Of a stretch of 64,000 bases of DNA, positions 45,101-49,149 are shown piece after piece. Numbering within the stretch: the stretch's first letter is position 1; each line of letters opens with the position of its first letter. Under the pieces are notes generated by a model, which was not told the DNA's origin, did not search any database, and saw only the letters and a program-made list of their open reading frames with translations. Position numbers and translations under genes: made by a program. This DNA is from Effrenium voratum (taxonomy: Eukaryota; Sar; Dinophyceae; Suessiales; Symbiodiniaceae), in contig CAUJNA010002846.1 of assembly GCA_963377175.1 (NCBI GenBank), positions 712,501 through 776,500 of the forward strand, read 5' to 3'.

Positions 45101-46660
45101 TGGGGTCCCGAAGCGCAGATTTGTCAGGGGTACCTTTTTGTTGCTTTACAGGGGGGAAAACCAAAGGGGAGAAACCCATCTTTGTTGGGGCATCCCTGAA
45201 GAGAAGAAAAACAAAACGTGGCCACCACCTCCCAATCCAGGCAGACAATCCCTCCCCCCCGAAACCGGAAACCCACTGCATGCCCAGTTCCCAGCCCTCG
45301 CGCGCCTAGCGCCGAAACCGTCATGCCGCAGTAGGCCAGCAGTATGGGCAGGCGCCGGCCAGCCCAGTCGCCCAGCGAGCCTGACACGGACAACAAAATC
45401 CGCCGGAAAAAGGCAGTTAAAAATGGGTGGGCTCACTTCCCATCGAGTTGATGGGCCAGAAAAAAGTACACGAACCACTTACATGGTTCAAACCCAAAAA
45501 GTTTAAAGTCCGTGAACTCAGGAAGTGAGTGGGGTTGTCTCTCTTTGGCCACCTTGGTTTTCTGGGTTTGAAGGGAAACTGATGGGGAGCCAACAGTTTT
45601 CCAAGAACTTCGATTTTGAGACAAACCCACATGGGTGTGTTCTTTCTTTAGGGTTCGGTTCGGACCCCCCAAAATGGTGAGCAAAACCTCTTTCTTCCTC
45701 TCTTCCCTTTAAAGCCAACAAAGATGGCACAAACTCAAACCAAGACGAGCCACCCAAAGAAAAGCTCGGCGTCGGTCCTCCCTTTTAGCATTCCTCAAAG
45801 GTTGAGAAGTGAGTACGGCCCCTCCCTGAAGGGCGCCGCGAAAAAGCGCCGTGGCTCTTCCCGTCGGAACCGGAGTTCCAGTCCGTCCGCGCTAAAAAGA
45901 AAAAAAAAAGAAGAAGGGAACAACGCCGCAGAGATGTTTGCTCTGGCCCCGGGTTTTCTCGCTGCGCCAAAGGTTCAGAATTTTTGGTCAAGGGTCGAGA
46001 CGCCACCAAGGAGGGGGCCGGAATTGAGCCTAACGAGCACGTGGTCCATACGGTGGATGGACGAAATCCATTTCGCACCACCCAACAAAGCTTGGGATGA
46101 TGATTCCCCTGTAAATACCAACAAATATTGGTTGACCATTGATTCAAAATGGTGCAGGATTCCGTCCATCCACAGTATTCCTGTTACCCTACGTGGAAAA
46201 ATTGCAGAGTTCCCTGGTTTTGGGAGGAAATAAAAGAATGGGACCCCAAATAGAGGATCGGATACCACAAAAGTCTATATGAACCCCCAGGGCGGACTTT
46301 GGCACCGATTTGGATCTGTCTTTCGTTGAAGGGAGCCCTTCCTTGGTTGGTGTCACACGGAAACCCAAAGGAGAACAGGGGGCTCCAGCTCCTTTAACAA
46401 GACGAGCCACCTACGTATTTCTCTTTATTGTTGACCCCCCTATTAATCAACCCCAGTTTATTAATAGGGGGTTCCCCTCCAAAAGTGAACAATCCCCACT
46501 AAAACCAGGGAGCCCCCCAGAGGAATAAACAGGGGTTTATTGATAGGGGGTGTTCATTAAGTTGATCGTTCTCGCCTGAGGACAGCGTGCCCAGGGCGAA
46601 GCCCAGATAGGTCGCCAGCATCTGGGCCTCTTGCGCCAGGTCCCCCTTGACCTTGTGCTC
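10789..46660 (-). CDS. Major facilitator superfamily transporter, SV2/SVOP/SLC22-like (gene-level span)
   Basis: Membrane transporter, substrate not inferable. 18 exons of 34-104 bp, spread over 36 kb of minus strand, join in consistent phase to about 385 residues. In order they give: TM2 with the MFS signature loop [12 protein letters not shown]3; TM4 ending [10 protein letters not shown]; the VSPSRLRG loop typical of SV2/SLC22 proteins; TM5; [13 protein letters not shown] (TM6); a short FLSP in the place of the usual PESPR; a cytoplasmic loop with MARMNGRSA and the acidic [15 protein letters not shown]7; TM8 ending SLPRRAAY (second GRR-like loop); TM9; TM10 ending LLPSEVFSTQIR (the E-x-x-P-T-x-x-R position); TM11; and TM12 ending FLPETK. 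The exon with TM1 and the start, and the stop exon, were not found (candidates at 48.66, 48.02 and 7.8 kb). Most donors are GC. The family call is firm. Exact boundaries at exons D-E, H and L are ambiguous. Confidence 0.82.
11624..11676 (-). CDS. MFS transporter exon P (TM12, PETK)
   Basis: After a GGGACAG acceptor and two leading bases the frame is [17 protein letters not shown], a last transmembrane helix followed by the PETK motif that ends many MFS proteins. The donor is GCTGGG. Confidence 0.8.
11818..11832. repeat. G homopolymer
   Basis: A run of about 14 G residues in the intron between exons O and P. Confidence 0.9.
11916..11950. repeat. IR-C left end (partial)
   Basis: GAGTCACAATCAAAACCGAT then GGTACTAAAATGG, without the rest of the element. 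A full copy starts 100 bases later. Confidence 0.6.
12016..12174. repeat. IR-C dispersed element
   Basis: GAGTCACAATCAAAAGCGG, then CCAGAACCATGTACAGGATT, AAGAAGGCGGAATTCC and the right end TTTTGATTGTGGCTCAG. The ends are inverted (GAGTCACAATCAAAA against TTTTGATTGTGGCTC). Confidence 0.8.
12250..12351. repeat. IR-A right part
   Basis: GGTTGGTTGGTAATTGCGGG, GGAATCGAATCATTCCAAGG and GGTGGTGCGAAATGGAGTTT then GTCCATCCACAGTA; the left arm is missing or decayed. Confidence 0.7.
13128..13190. repeat. 11-bp tandem repeat (AACCAAAGGAA)
   Basis: Five to six imperfect units of AACCAAAGGAA, with GGAG and GGAAC variants. Confidence 0.9.
13534..13588 (-). CDS. MFS transporter exon O (TM11)
   Basis: After a CGAG acceptor the frame is [18 protein letters not shown], ending one base into the next codon at a GTGCCC donor. 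The phase matches exon P (two leading bases). Confidence 0.75.
14399..16665. repeat. GCATCCC-type compound minisatellite, about 2.3 kb
   Basis: Blocks of related units share the core GCATCC: GTTTCATCCTG (11 bp, about 14,477-14,630); GCATCCCTG (9 bp, about 14,680-14,910); GCATGCCCTT (10 bp, about 42 copies, 14,920-15,342); GCATCCTCTT (10 bp, 15,345-15,440); GCATCCCTT (9 bp, about 15,610-15,930 and 16,138-16,360); GCATCCCCCCTT (12 bp, 16,390-16,520); and a short TTGCATCCAT block (16,590-16,640). All six frames stay open for hundreds of codons only because the units lack stops; these are not proteins. It lies in the intron between transporter exons N and O. Confidence 0.97.
17492..17560 (-). CDS. 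MFS transporter exon N (loop and TM11 start)
   Basis: A CGCCAG acceptor, then [19 protein letters not shown] and MAPL. It corresponds to the conserved E-x-x-P-T-x-x-R region and following helix of SV2/SLC22 transporters. The donor is GCCGCT, 69 bases, phase 0 to 0. Confidence 0.8.
17561..17886. other. Intron M-N, distal part
   Basis: No exon seen. The short repeated phrase GGTGCCAAGATGGTTCT / GGTACCAAGATGGTTCT occurs twice, at about 17,810 and 17,858. Confidence 0.4.
17887..18034. repeat. IR-A inverted repeat element
   Basis: ACTGTGGATGGCAAAATCC at the left; TTTGGTGCGAAATGGATTTC then GTCCATCCACCGCAG at the right. The arms form an imperfect hairpin. A second left-arm-like fragment (TGTGGATGGTTGCGTCATCG) lies just before, at about 17,837. 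Confidence 0.8.
18035..19117. other. Intron between transporter exons M and N
   Basis: Includes an IR-E right-end fragment at 18,747-18,780. No other exon recognised. Confidence 0.4.
19118..19187 (-). CDS. MFS transporter exon M (TM10)
   Basis: A GCGAG acceptor, one leading base, then [20 protein letters not shown] and PSE. The donor is GCCGCT. Joining to exon N gives LLPSEVFSTQIR, the loop position equivalent to the TxExxPTxxR motif of SLC22/SV2 proteins. Confidence 0.78.
19197..19267. repeat. IR-B left half
   Basis: CATAGGTGTCCTTTTAGGGG, AAATAGATGGCCCTGGTAG and ACCACCAGGTAAACCAGG. The element begins 9 bases upstream of the exon M acceptor on the minus strand. Confidence 0.75.
19784..19873 (-). 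CDS. MFS transporter exon L (TM9)
   Basis: A CGCACAG acceptor, then one base completing Arg and [20 protein letters not shown]. The 3' boundary is ambiguous: a GC donor (GCCGCT) at 19,783 gives an ILDKETAIG extension, or a GA donor about 30 bases earlier. Both are in phase with exon M. The junction with exon K repeats CAGGCGG on both sides. Confidence 0.72.
20137..20421. repeat. IR-A element with a three-copy 71-bp internal expansion
   Basis: Ends GGTGGATGGTTGCGAAATCC and GTCCATCCACAGTA. Between them AAACCCAACGGAATGAATCA with its following sequence recurs at 20,181, 20,252 and 20,323, a 71-bp period. Confidence 0.9.
21220..21293 (-). CDS. MFS transporter exon K (TM8)
   Basis: A GGCCGAG acceptor, then [19 protein letters not shown] and TFSLP plus two bases, with a GCGGAC donor. 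With exon L it rebuilds SLPRRAAY, equivalent to the GRR loop after TM8. Confidence 0.82.
21345..21423. repeat. AATAAT / TA / poly-A tract
   Basis: AATAATAATAATAC, an alternating TA stretch, then a run of about 26 A residues at 21,398-21,423. Confidence 0.9.
21424..23285. other. Intron between transporter exons J2 and K
   Basis: Includes a local duplication near 22,155-22,275 (CGGCCATTTCTTGCCGCC with CTGATCGTGCGC) and a second near 22,300-22,420 (AACTGAAT...CTACCGGGGAACCCC). No exon recognised. Confidence 0.4.
23286..23332 (-). CDS. MFS transporter exon J2 (end of TM7 and loop)
   Basis: A GCGAG acceptor, two leading bases, then [15 protein letters not shown] and a GCCAAG donor. The phase joins exon J (TCA-G) and exon K exactly. 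It is short and lies in a strongly GC-rich patch that has open frames both ways, so the call rests on phase and position. Confidence 0.5.
24209..24372. repeat. IR-A inverted repeat element
   Basis: TACTGTGGATGAAAACGAAA, TCCGTTTCGCACCACC at the left and GCAACCATCCACAGTA at the right. Confidence 0.75.
24373..25139. other. Intronic stretch without recognised features
   Basis: Mixed unique sequence in intron J-J2; no exon or listed repeat was seen. Confidence 0.4.
25140..25347. repeat. IR-F-related element
   Basis: CCTATCACACCAGCAAG near the start; GGGGTCATTCCATTTCTC and CCTATCGCACCAGCAAG at the end. The left arm is rearranged. Confidence 0.55.
25792..25899. repeat. IR-B inverted repeat element (complete)
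   Basis: CATAGGTGTCCTTTTGGGGC at the left pairs with AAAAAGGACACCTATG at the right; an inner pair is ATAGATGGCCCTGGT with ACCAGGGCCATCTAT. A clean foldback of 108 bases. Confidence 0.88.
26565..26655 (-). CDS. MFS transporter exon J (TM7)
   Basis: A CTCGCAG acceptor, then [20 protein letters not shown] and [10 protein letters not shown] plus one base. An amphipathic linker leads into a hydrophobic helix, as after the central loop of MFS proteins. The donor appears to be GA (GAAAAG). Confidence 0.8.
26960..27066. repeat. IR-D element
   Basis: AGTCCTCCAGTAGAGAGG, TTGGAATAAGGGTACC, GTAGTCCATTTTAGTAGGG, then a decayed right end. Confidence 0.75.
27129..27246. repeat. IR-D element
   Basis: TAGGTCCTCCAGTAGAGAGG at the left and ACTACTCGGGGACCTAGTT at the right; only about 60 bases from the previous copy and in the same orientation. 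Confidence 0.8.
27754..27807 (-). CDS. MFS transporter exon I (acidic cytoplasmic loop)
   Basis: A GGGAAG acceptor, then [18 protein letters not shown] and a GTTAGC donor, 54 bases, phase 0 to 0. Hydrophilic and acidic, as expected for the central cytoplasmic loop between TM6 and TM7. No family motif, so the call depends on context. Confidence 0.5.
28390..28500 (+). repeat. Dispersed repeat shared with 58.62 kb
   Basis: GGGATCCGGATGCATGAAAA, CACCGATCGAACATTG and AAGGAGCCCT are shared, in order, with 58,617-58,755. A more diverged copy begins at 23,459. Confidence 0.65.
29001..29114. repeat. IR-B inverted repeat element (complete)
   Basis: CATAGGCGTCCTTTCAGGGG at the left pairs with AAGAAGGACACCTATGG at the right. 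It lies 46 bases into the intron after exon H. Confidence 0.85.
29160..29213 (-). CDS. MFS transporter exon H (central loop)
   Basis: A GCTCGAG acceptor, then [18 protein letters not shown] and a GTGTTT donor (an earlier GTGGTG donor is also possible). The MARMNG segment resembles the loop helix before TM7 in SV2/SLC22 proteins. Confidence 0.65.
29219..29262. repeat. (GCAC)n microsatellite
   Basis: Imperfect GCAC/GCGC run immediately upstream of the exon H acceptor on the minus strand. Confidence 0.85.
29831..29942. repeat. IR-A inverted repeat element (short)
   Basis: ACTGTGGATGGACAGAATCC, ATTTCGCACCAC at the left; GGTGGTGCAGGATTTCGTCC then ATCCCCGGTA at the right; 112 bases. Confidence 0.8.
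30319..30470. repeat. IR-C dispersed element
   Basis: GAGTCACAATCAAAACCGGG, AGAACCATGTAAGGAATTAA, GGCGGAATCCCGCAG; the right end is diverged. Confidence 0.75.
30650..30770. repeat. TA-rich microsatellite cluster
   Basis: Three alternating TA runs separated by short spacers. Confidence 0.9.
30787..30895. repeat. R-G dispersed repeat
   Basis: TCGGTTGCTTTCTGCTCCCC, TTTTAGTGGTTTAATGGAAA, AGTTAAAGTCCTAACATCC and AGCAAGATGCACCAAA. Almost identical to 49,213-49,323 over about 110 bases. Confidence 0.85.
31087..31231. repeat. IR-A inverted repeat element
   Basis: ATACTGTGGATGGTTGCGAA at the left and GGTGGTGCGAAATGGATTTC, AACCATCCACGGTAG at the right. Confidence 0.85.
31350..31640. repeat. Local duplicated segment
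   Basis: CATCCACTCCCTAGTACTTG followed by GATGTCCAA occurs at 31,362 and at 31,603, with a related AAGTAGG...ACCGTGGTTATA flank in both. Confidence 0.75.
31915..32053. repeat. IR-A inverted repeat element
   Basis: TGCTGTGGATGGACGAAACC at the left and GTGGTGCGAAATGGATTTCG, TCCATCCACCGTA at the right; the middle has GGGGAATCGAATCATTCCAG. Confidence 0.88.
32262..32355. repeat. R-H dispersed repeat (diverged)
   Basis: AGAGCAAAAATCTAAATTTT, AGCAGTTTAGTGGGGATG and GCAAAAATGCAAAATGTGTC parallel the copies at 48,700 and 60,071. Confidence 0.6.
32523..32556 (-). CDS. MFS transporter exon G (TM6 end)
   Basis: A GGGCTCAG acceptor, one leading base, then [11 protein letters not shown] and a GTGAGC donor. 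With exon F it reads [16 protein letters not shown], matching TM6 and the start of the PESPR position. Confidence 0.6.
33119..33171 (-). CDS. MFS transporter exon F (TM6 start)
   Basis: A TCGAAAG acceptor, then [17 protein letters not shown] plus two bases, with a GCGCCT donor. The SWQSML...IPP pattern corresponds to the W-R-x-L-L...P stretch of SV2/SLC22 transporters. An upstream in-frame extension (RDLESTIRK) is possible if another acceptor is used. Confidence 0.65.
33678..33740. repeat. TA-rich microsatellite
   Basis: ACATATACATATATATATA run with flanking ATAG repeats. Confidence 0.85.
33937..34034. repeat. (GCGGGY)n microsatellite
   Basis: GCGGGC/GCGGGT hexamer array of about 16 units; open frames through it are Ala/Pro or Gly/Ala repeats and are not claimed as protein. 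Confidence 0.92.
34082..34483 (-). CDS. Unrecognised reading frame within transporter intron E-F
   Basis: Uninterrupted 133-codon minus-strand frame starting [18 protein letters not shown] and ending [18 protein letters not shown]. It has balanced composition ([38 protein letters not shown]) unlike the low-complexity frames around it. No family recognised. It sits in a segment lacking the usual dispersed repeats, so it may be a piece of an inserted element or retrocopy. No start context or promoter was identified. Confidence 0.4.
   Translation of the reverse strand: MVSELDLYSSKSLDIAGNAIWSASPSLQCRASTEGPEYFQCMVRKEGSNGTTDDIAIQLFDLGQVVEPPAAMKYHGVFLTVTGAVVVSPVDHFEEVLIYHQDSPNLGPVRSPKSCLVCGHGSLQLRRLPHHYR
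34690..35800. other. Relatively AT-rich, low-repeat segment
   Basis: No exon with clear splice sites or phase was found, and none of the dispersed families IR-A to R-J occurs. Together with 33,840-34,690 it looks like a single inserted block. Confidence 0.4.
35806..36330. repeat. TTTA / TCTA / TGTA tetranucleotide array
   Basis: A TA run (35,806-35,830) is followed by TTTA-family, TTTG, TCTA, TTCA and TGTA blocks and again TTTA, ending in another TA run at 36,306-36,322. Confidence 0.95.
36457..36492 (-). CDS. MFS transporter exon E (TM5 second half)
   Basis: A GGCGAG acceptor, then [12 protein letters not shown] and a GAGCGA donor, 36 bases, phase 0 to 0. Joined to D and F it gives a continuous TM5 and loop. 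An alternative acceptor 8 bases upstream would add Gly-Glu. Confidence 0.5.
36830..36890. repeat. IR-B right half
   Basis: CCAGGTAAACCAGGAATCGC, CATCTATTTTTCCACC and AACAGGACACCTAGG without a left arm. Confidence 0.65.
36990..37085 (+). repeat. R-I dispersed repeat (partial)
   Basis: TTCAAATCCAAATCCCCAAA then CCACCACTCCAAACCAACAA and CTGACC, the right half of the R-I module. Confidence 0.5.
37578..37640 (-). CDS. MFS transporter exon D (TM4-TM5 loop)
   Basis: A TGCGAGAG acceptor, then [20 protein letters not shown] and L. The P-x-x-x-R-G signature follows directly from exon C's AVAE. The donor is probably GA (GAGCCT); a GC donor inside TTC-T is an alternative with a different exon E acceptor. 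Confidence 0.75.
37678..37856. repeat. IR-B element with internal expansion
   Basis: CATAGGCGTCTTTTTAGGGG at the left and AAAAAGGACACCTATGG at the right. GGAAATAGATGG occurs twice inside, with about 65 extra bases. It starts 37 bases upstream of the exon D acceptor. Confidence 0.85.
38028..38210. repeat. IR-F element with duplicated left arm
   Basis: CTTCTTGCTGGTGCGATAGG and CTTCTTGCTGTCGCGATAGG, both followed by TTGGGAATGACC-like sequence, then GGGGTCATTCCCTCATCTG and ACCGGCAAG. Confidence 0.75.
38955..39050. repeat. (AAGCC)n microsatellite
   Basis: About 18 units of GCCAA with a few substitutions. Confidence 0.95.
39481..39675. repeat. (CCCA)n microsatellite
   Basis: CCCA tetramers with occasional CCCCA and CCCTCA interruptions. 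On the transcribed strand this is a GGGT array inside transporter intron C-D. Confidence 0.97.
39932..40950 (-). pseudogene. Decayed LINE-type endonuclease (EEP family) remnant
   Basis: Minus-strand frames in order read [20 protein letters not shown] (40,700-40,640), [19 protein letters not shown] and [20 protein letters not shown] (40,500-40,210), then [18 protein letters not shown] (40,050-39,990). The GGDINA and S-H-x-P-I elements, in this order and spacing, match the exonuclease/endonuclease/phosphatase fold of APE-type LINE endonucleases. At least two frame changes and an in-frame stop near 40,554 break it. No reverse transcriptase segment is visible downstream, so it is a fragment. It lies within transporter intron C-D, same strand. 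Confidence 0.6.
41100..41940. repeat. Degenerate CTCTGGAACC-type tandem repeats
   Basis: TTCTGGAA with ACCCTCTG-like units recurs at about 41,145-41,175 and densely at 41,755-41,935. No exon was recognised. Confidence 0.6.
42007..42600. repeat. (CCCA)n / (CCACC)n compound array, about 600 bp
   Basis: Blocks of CCACC (42,007-42,110), CCCA (42,110-42,330), ATTCCACCACCACCC units (42,350-42,400) and mixed CACCCA. The array ends about 10 bases from the exon C donor, so the transcribed intron opens with a GGGT/GGTGG array. Confidence 0.97.
42611..42714 (-). CDS. MFS transporter exon C (TM3 end and TM4)
   Basis: A GGAGAG acceptor, two leading bases, then [20 protein letters not shown] and [14 protein letters not shown], with a GCGCGG donor. 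Two hydrophobic segments around a short TRSY turn, as for TM3-TM4. The phase joins B (one base) and D (phase 0) exactly. Confidence 0.85.
43420..43530 (+). repeat. R-J dispersed repeat
   Basis: CTTCCATTTCCATTCTGAAC, GGATCCGAATTTGTTTTCAG and TTGAAAAGAACGATGGGTG. Confidence 0.7.
43906..43952. repeat. IR-B right arm fragment abutting IR-A
   Basis: CCCATCTATTTCGAACCAAA and AAGACACCT lead directly into the IR-A left terminus. Confidence 0.55.
43958..44120. repeat. IR-A inverted repeat element
   Basis: TGCTGTGGATGGTTGCGAAA, CCGTTTCGCACCACG at the left and GGTGGTGCGATTTCGC, GCCATCCACAGTTA at the right. Confidence 0.85.
44121..45305. other. Intron between transporter exons B and C
   Basis: No exon or listed repeat was recognised; includes a short GTGTGTGTGT run near 44,951. 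Confidence 0.4.
45306..45380 (-). CDS. MFS transporter exon B (TM2-TM3 signature loop)
   Basis: A GTGTCAG acceptor, two leading bases, then [20 protein letters not shown] and VSAL plus one base, with a GCGCGC donor. It carries the G-x-L-x-D-x-x-G-R-R signature of MFS transporters between TM2 and TM3. Confidence 0.88.
46049..46179. repeat. IR-A inverted repeat element
   Basis: TACGGTGGATGGACGAAATC, CATTTCGCACCACC at the left and ATGGTGCAGGATTCCGTCC, ATCCACAGTA at the right. Its interior matches the 71-bp unit expanded in the 20.1-kb copy. Confidence 0.85.
46576..46660 (-). CDS. MFS transporter exon A (TM2)
   Basis: A CTCTTCAG acceptor, then [20 protein letters not shown] and FALGTLSS plus one base, with a GCGAGA donor. 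The splice to exon B gives [14 protein letters not shown]. First exon that can be placed with confidence; at least one exon with TM1 and the start codon must lie further right. Confidence 0.85.
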
Positions 46661-46668
46661 CTGAAGAG

Positions 46669-46815
46669 ATCTGAGTCACAATCAAAACCCGCTATTAAAA
46701 TGGTCGTAATCCCAGAACCATGTAAAGAATTAAGAAGACGGCCGCAGCTATTTCTGGCTGGGACTGCCCCTTACTAATCTTCATCTACCCGGATTTTGAT
46801 TGTGGCTCATCTGAC
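46669..46815. repeat. IR-C dispersed element
   Basis: GAGTCACAATCAAAACCCGC at the left and GGATTTTGATTGTGGCTCAT at the right. It begins about 9 bases upstream of the exon A acceptor on the minus strand. Confidence 0.85.
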
Positions 46816-47111
46816 GACTTTCTGACATGGCCGTGGCCGTTTTTGAATAGGGGGAATTTGAGGCGTGCGAAAGAGCTGGAATGGGGGGGTGGGAGGGTGG
46901 GGTACCATTAAGCTAAGTCTGGTCACAATTTTGCAGGTTTACTACTAGTCGTTCTTGTGCCCCTTATTTCACCCCTTGTTGGGTGGTTTGAGGGAAACCA
47001 AACGGAAACCAGCCTCTCTTTTTTTGGGGGGGGTCCCTGATGTTGCGGCAAATCCACATAGACGAACCTTGGATACCTGCACAACAAGCTATCCAATGCT
47101 CTACCCTCAAC

Positions 47112-47160
47112 AGATTGAGTCATAATCAAAACCTGGTATTAAAATGGTCGACCCGGAAGT
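47112..47160. repeat. IR-C left end (partial)
   Basis: TTGAGTCATAATCAAAACC, TATTAAAATGGTCGACCCGG. Confidence 0.6.
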
Positions 47161-47794
47161 GTTTTGGGTCTGAAAAGATAGCAGGAAAGCAGGAGCTTCC
47201 TGGCTCGCGTGGCTCGTGTGGCTTTGTAGCCAACTCAAAATGAACAGAAGAAGCAAACTATTAGGGCAAAAAAAGAAGAAACAACATGAGCCAGCAGTTC
47301 ATGCTTTCTTGCGGAACCTCGCTTTTGAAATACAGGGAAAGGGTTGGGCGATTCAACCAGAAGTTAAAATGTCAATAAAACTGTAGCAACTTTGGCTTTC
47401 CTTTGAAGGGTCGAAAGAACCCAACCCCCCACCCCCAGAAGCAAGATGCTCAAGCACTTCTTTGCAAACAACTATTGATTTGTGGCATGCCCAAAAGTTA
47501 GGATTTGGAGCCAGTTCCTTTTGGTCCCCTTCAAACCACCCTGTCAAAGGGTGCCCATGGGCTTTCCGCTGGTTTCAAGCGCGGGGTCCGAGCGACTTTT
47601 CTCAGAAGGTGGGTCTAGCAGCCTTCCAACGTGGTCGCTGGATCTCCAACCATTTTCCCCATGCTTGTGGAAAGAAAAATTATTCCGCAACATCAGGGTG
47701 GACCTCCTGTTAACCGTGCCTGTTCGACGGGGGTCTCTGGAGAAATTTAAAAAGTGGACCCATTGGCCCTCGGTTGCGAAATCTGCGAAGCCCT

Positions 47795-47890
47795 GCTGAA
47801 AGTGACTGACTTTTTAGTGGTTTAGTGGAAAACCCACGAGTTGGCAAAAAGTTAAAGCCCTAGCAGCCAACCAAAATGCACCAAAGTGCT
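47795..47890. repeat. R-G dispersed repeat (diverged)
   Basis: TTTTTAGTGGTTTAGTGGAA, AACCCACGAGTTGGC, AAAAAGTTAAAGCCCTAGC and ATGCACCAAAGTG. Confidence 0.7.
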
Positions 47891-47988
47891 GCCAGTACTG
47901 GTGTTTTCCGTTTTCCTTGAACCAATCGCGTTTGGAGCTTCCCCAAAAGGAAATGGAGGGAGCCGTGCAGACTGCTCGGACAGCCTAC

Positions 47989-48052
47989 CTTCGGCGCTCG
48001 GGGCCTGGTACCATATGTGGCTCTGTCCTTTTTTGCGGGTGAGAGAGTTCAT
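47989..48052 (-). CDS. Candidate exon near the transporter 5' end
   Basis: CCTGGAG then ATG and frame MNSLTRKKGQSHIWYQAPSA with a GTAGGC donor. Coding-like but hydrophilic, and its phase does not join exon A directly. Listed only because it sits where a 5' transporter exon is needed. Confidence 0.25.
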
Positions 48053-48629
48053 CTCCAGGGAAGAGGACACCCAACATGGCAACGGTATCCTTTTGGCTGC
48101 TCTGCAAACCAAAAGGGGTACCCAAACTCACTTGCCCAAAGGACAAAGAAATAAAAGGTTAACCTTTTGGGGTCATGACTAAAACTAGACCAAAACGGAG
48201 AAACCAAAAGGTCAAAAGGTCGGCTTTGGGCAACTGAGCAAATCACAGAACCATATTTAGAAACACATTTTAGCTTTTAGTTCAAAGCCTAGGAAATTCT
48301 GTCCCAAACCAACCCCAACAAGCGGGAAAGTGCATGCTTCCAATTTCTCGGATATCAACTAATGCCGAATCCGTCGCCCCGAACACACGGACATCAATAC
48401 AATTATTTCGCTTTCGCGGACCAATGTGTTGCAGCCCCACGCGAGTATTAATGAAAACCTAGTATTCAAGCAGTCTACCCAAAACCATGTAAAGACACTC
48501 ACACGGCCAGAATTCATGGCCAACTGCCCCCCCCTCTCTCTCCCCCCCCCAACCTTGAGTTCTTATTGTGGCTCAGGGGGAAAAAACAACTTGGTTCAGA
48601 AACCCACAAGAGATGCGCCGGGGGCGCGC

Positions 48630-48697
48630 CATTTCTTCTTTGGCATCGGCCCTCGGAAGCCAGCGCATTTCGCGCCAGCCATCGCTTGAAACACGTC
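48630..48697 (-). CDS. Candidate 5' exon with R-H element at its acceptor
   Basis: A CTTAGAAG acceptor, then DVFQAMAGAKCAGFRGPMPK and KK plus two bases, with a GCGCGC donor like those of other exons here. An internal ATG (MAGAKC) could be a start. The sequence immediately upstream is an R-H repeat copy whose end also forms the exon 4 acceptor of the glycosyltransferase gene. No domain evidence. Confidence 0.35.
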
Positions 48698-48699
48698 CT

Positions 48700-48800
48700 T
48701 CTAAGCTTGGTTGACGTTGAAAGGGGAGCAAAAATTCAAATTTTAGCAGTTAAGTGGGGATGTCCCACTACACCACAATAAGCAAAAATGTAAAATGTTT
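48700..48800. repeat. R-H dispersed repeat
   Basis: GCTTGGTTGACGTTGAAAGG, GGAGCAAAAATTCAAATTTT, AGCAGTTAAGTGGGGATG. Shared with 60,071-60,170. Confidence 0.8.
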
Positions 48801-48937
48801 CCCAACAACAACCATGAAAGCGACATTGATTCCCTATCGAACCAATTAGGATTTTTCGGTGCATGGTTCTTGGGTCTCCGTTTAGGAGATCTCCAGGCTC
48901 CTTCCCCGATCCGTTTGCCTGAGAACTTCAGCAGGTA

Positions 48938-49072
48938 ACCCCCTACTCAAAAAAAAACACTTTTTCGAGGGTATTTTGTCAAAAACACCTGGGCTTCCAT
49001 GGTAAATTCCTGCTTTTTTGGTAGAGGGTCGACATCATACCCTAAAAAAGGCCGGGTATTTGGAGTAGGGGG
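48938..49072. repeat. IR-E inverted repeat element
   Basis: ACCCCCTACTCAAAAAAAAA at the left and GGGTATTTGGAGTAGGGGG at the right, with AGAGGGTCGACATCATACCC inside. Confidence 0.88.
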
Positions 49073-49101
49073 AAGCAAAAGACAGAGACGCCGCTTCGCC
49101 C

Positions 49102-49149
49102 TCACGTGGCGCTTTGTCGCTTCTTCAGCAGCACCATGTCCAGCCACGC
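49102..49149 (-). CDS. GT25 gene, terminal exon with stop
   Basis: A GGAGAG acceptor, then AWLDMVLLKKRQSAT and TGA at 49,102-49,104. Phase 0 matches the previous exon (ends GCC-GAC before GTCTTT). Short, so the assignment rests on phase, position and the following stop. Confidence 0.5.
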   Translation of the reverse strand, partial: AWLDMVLLKKRQSAT

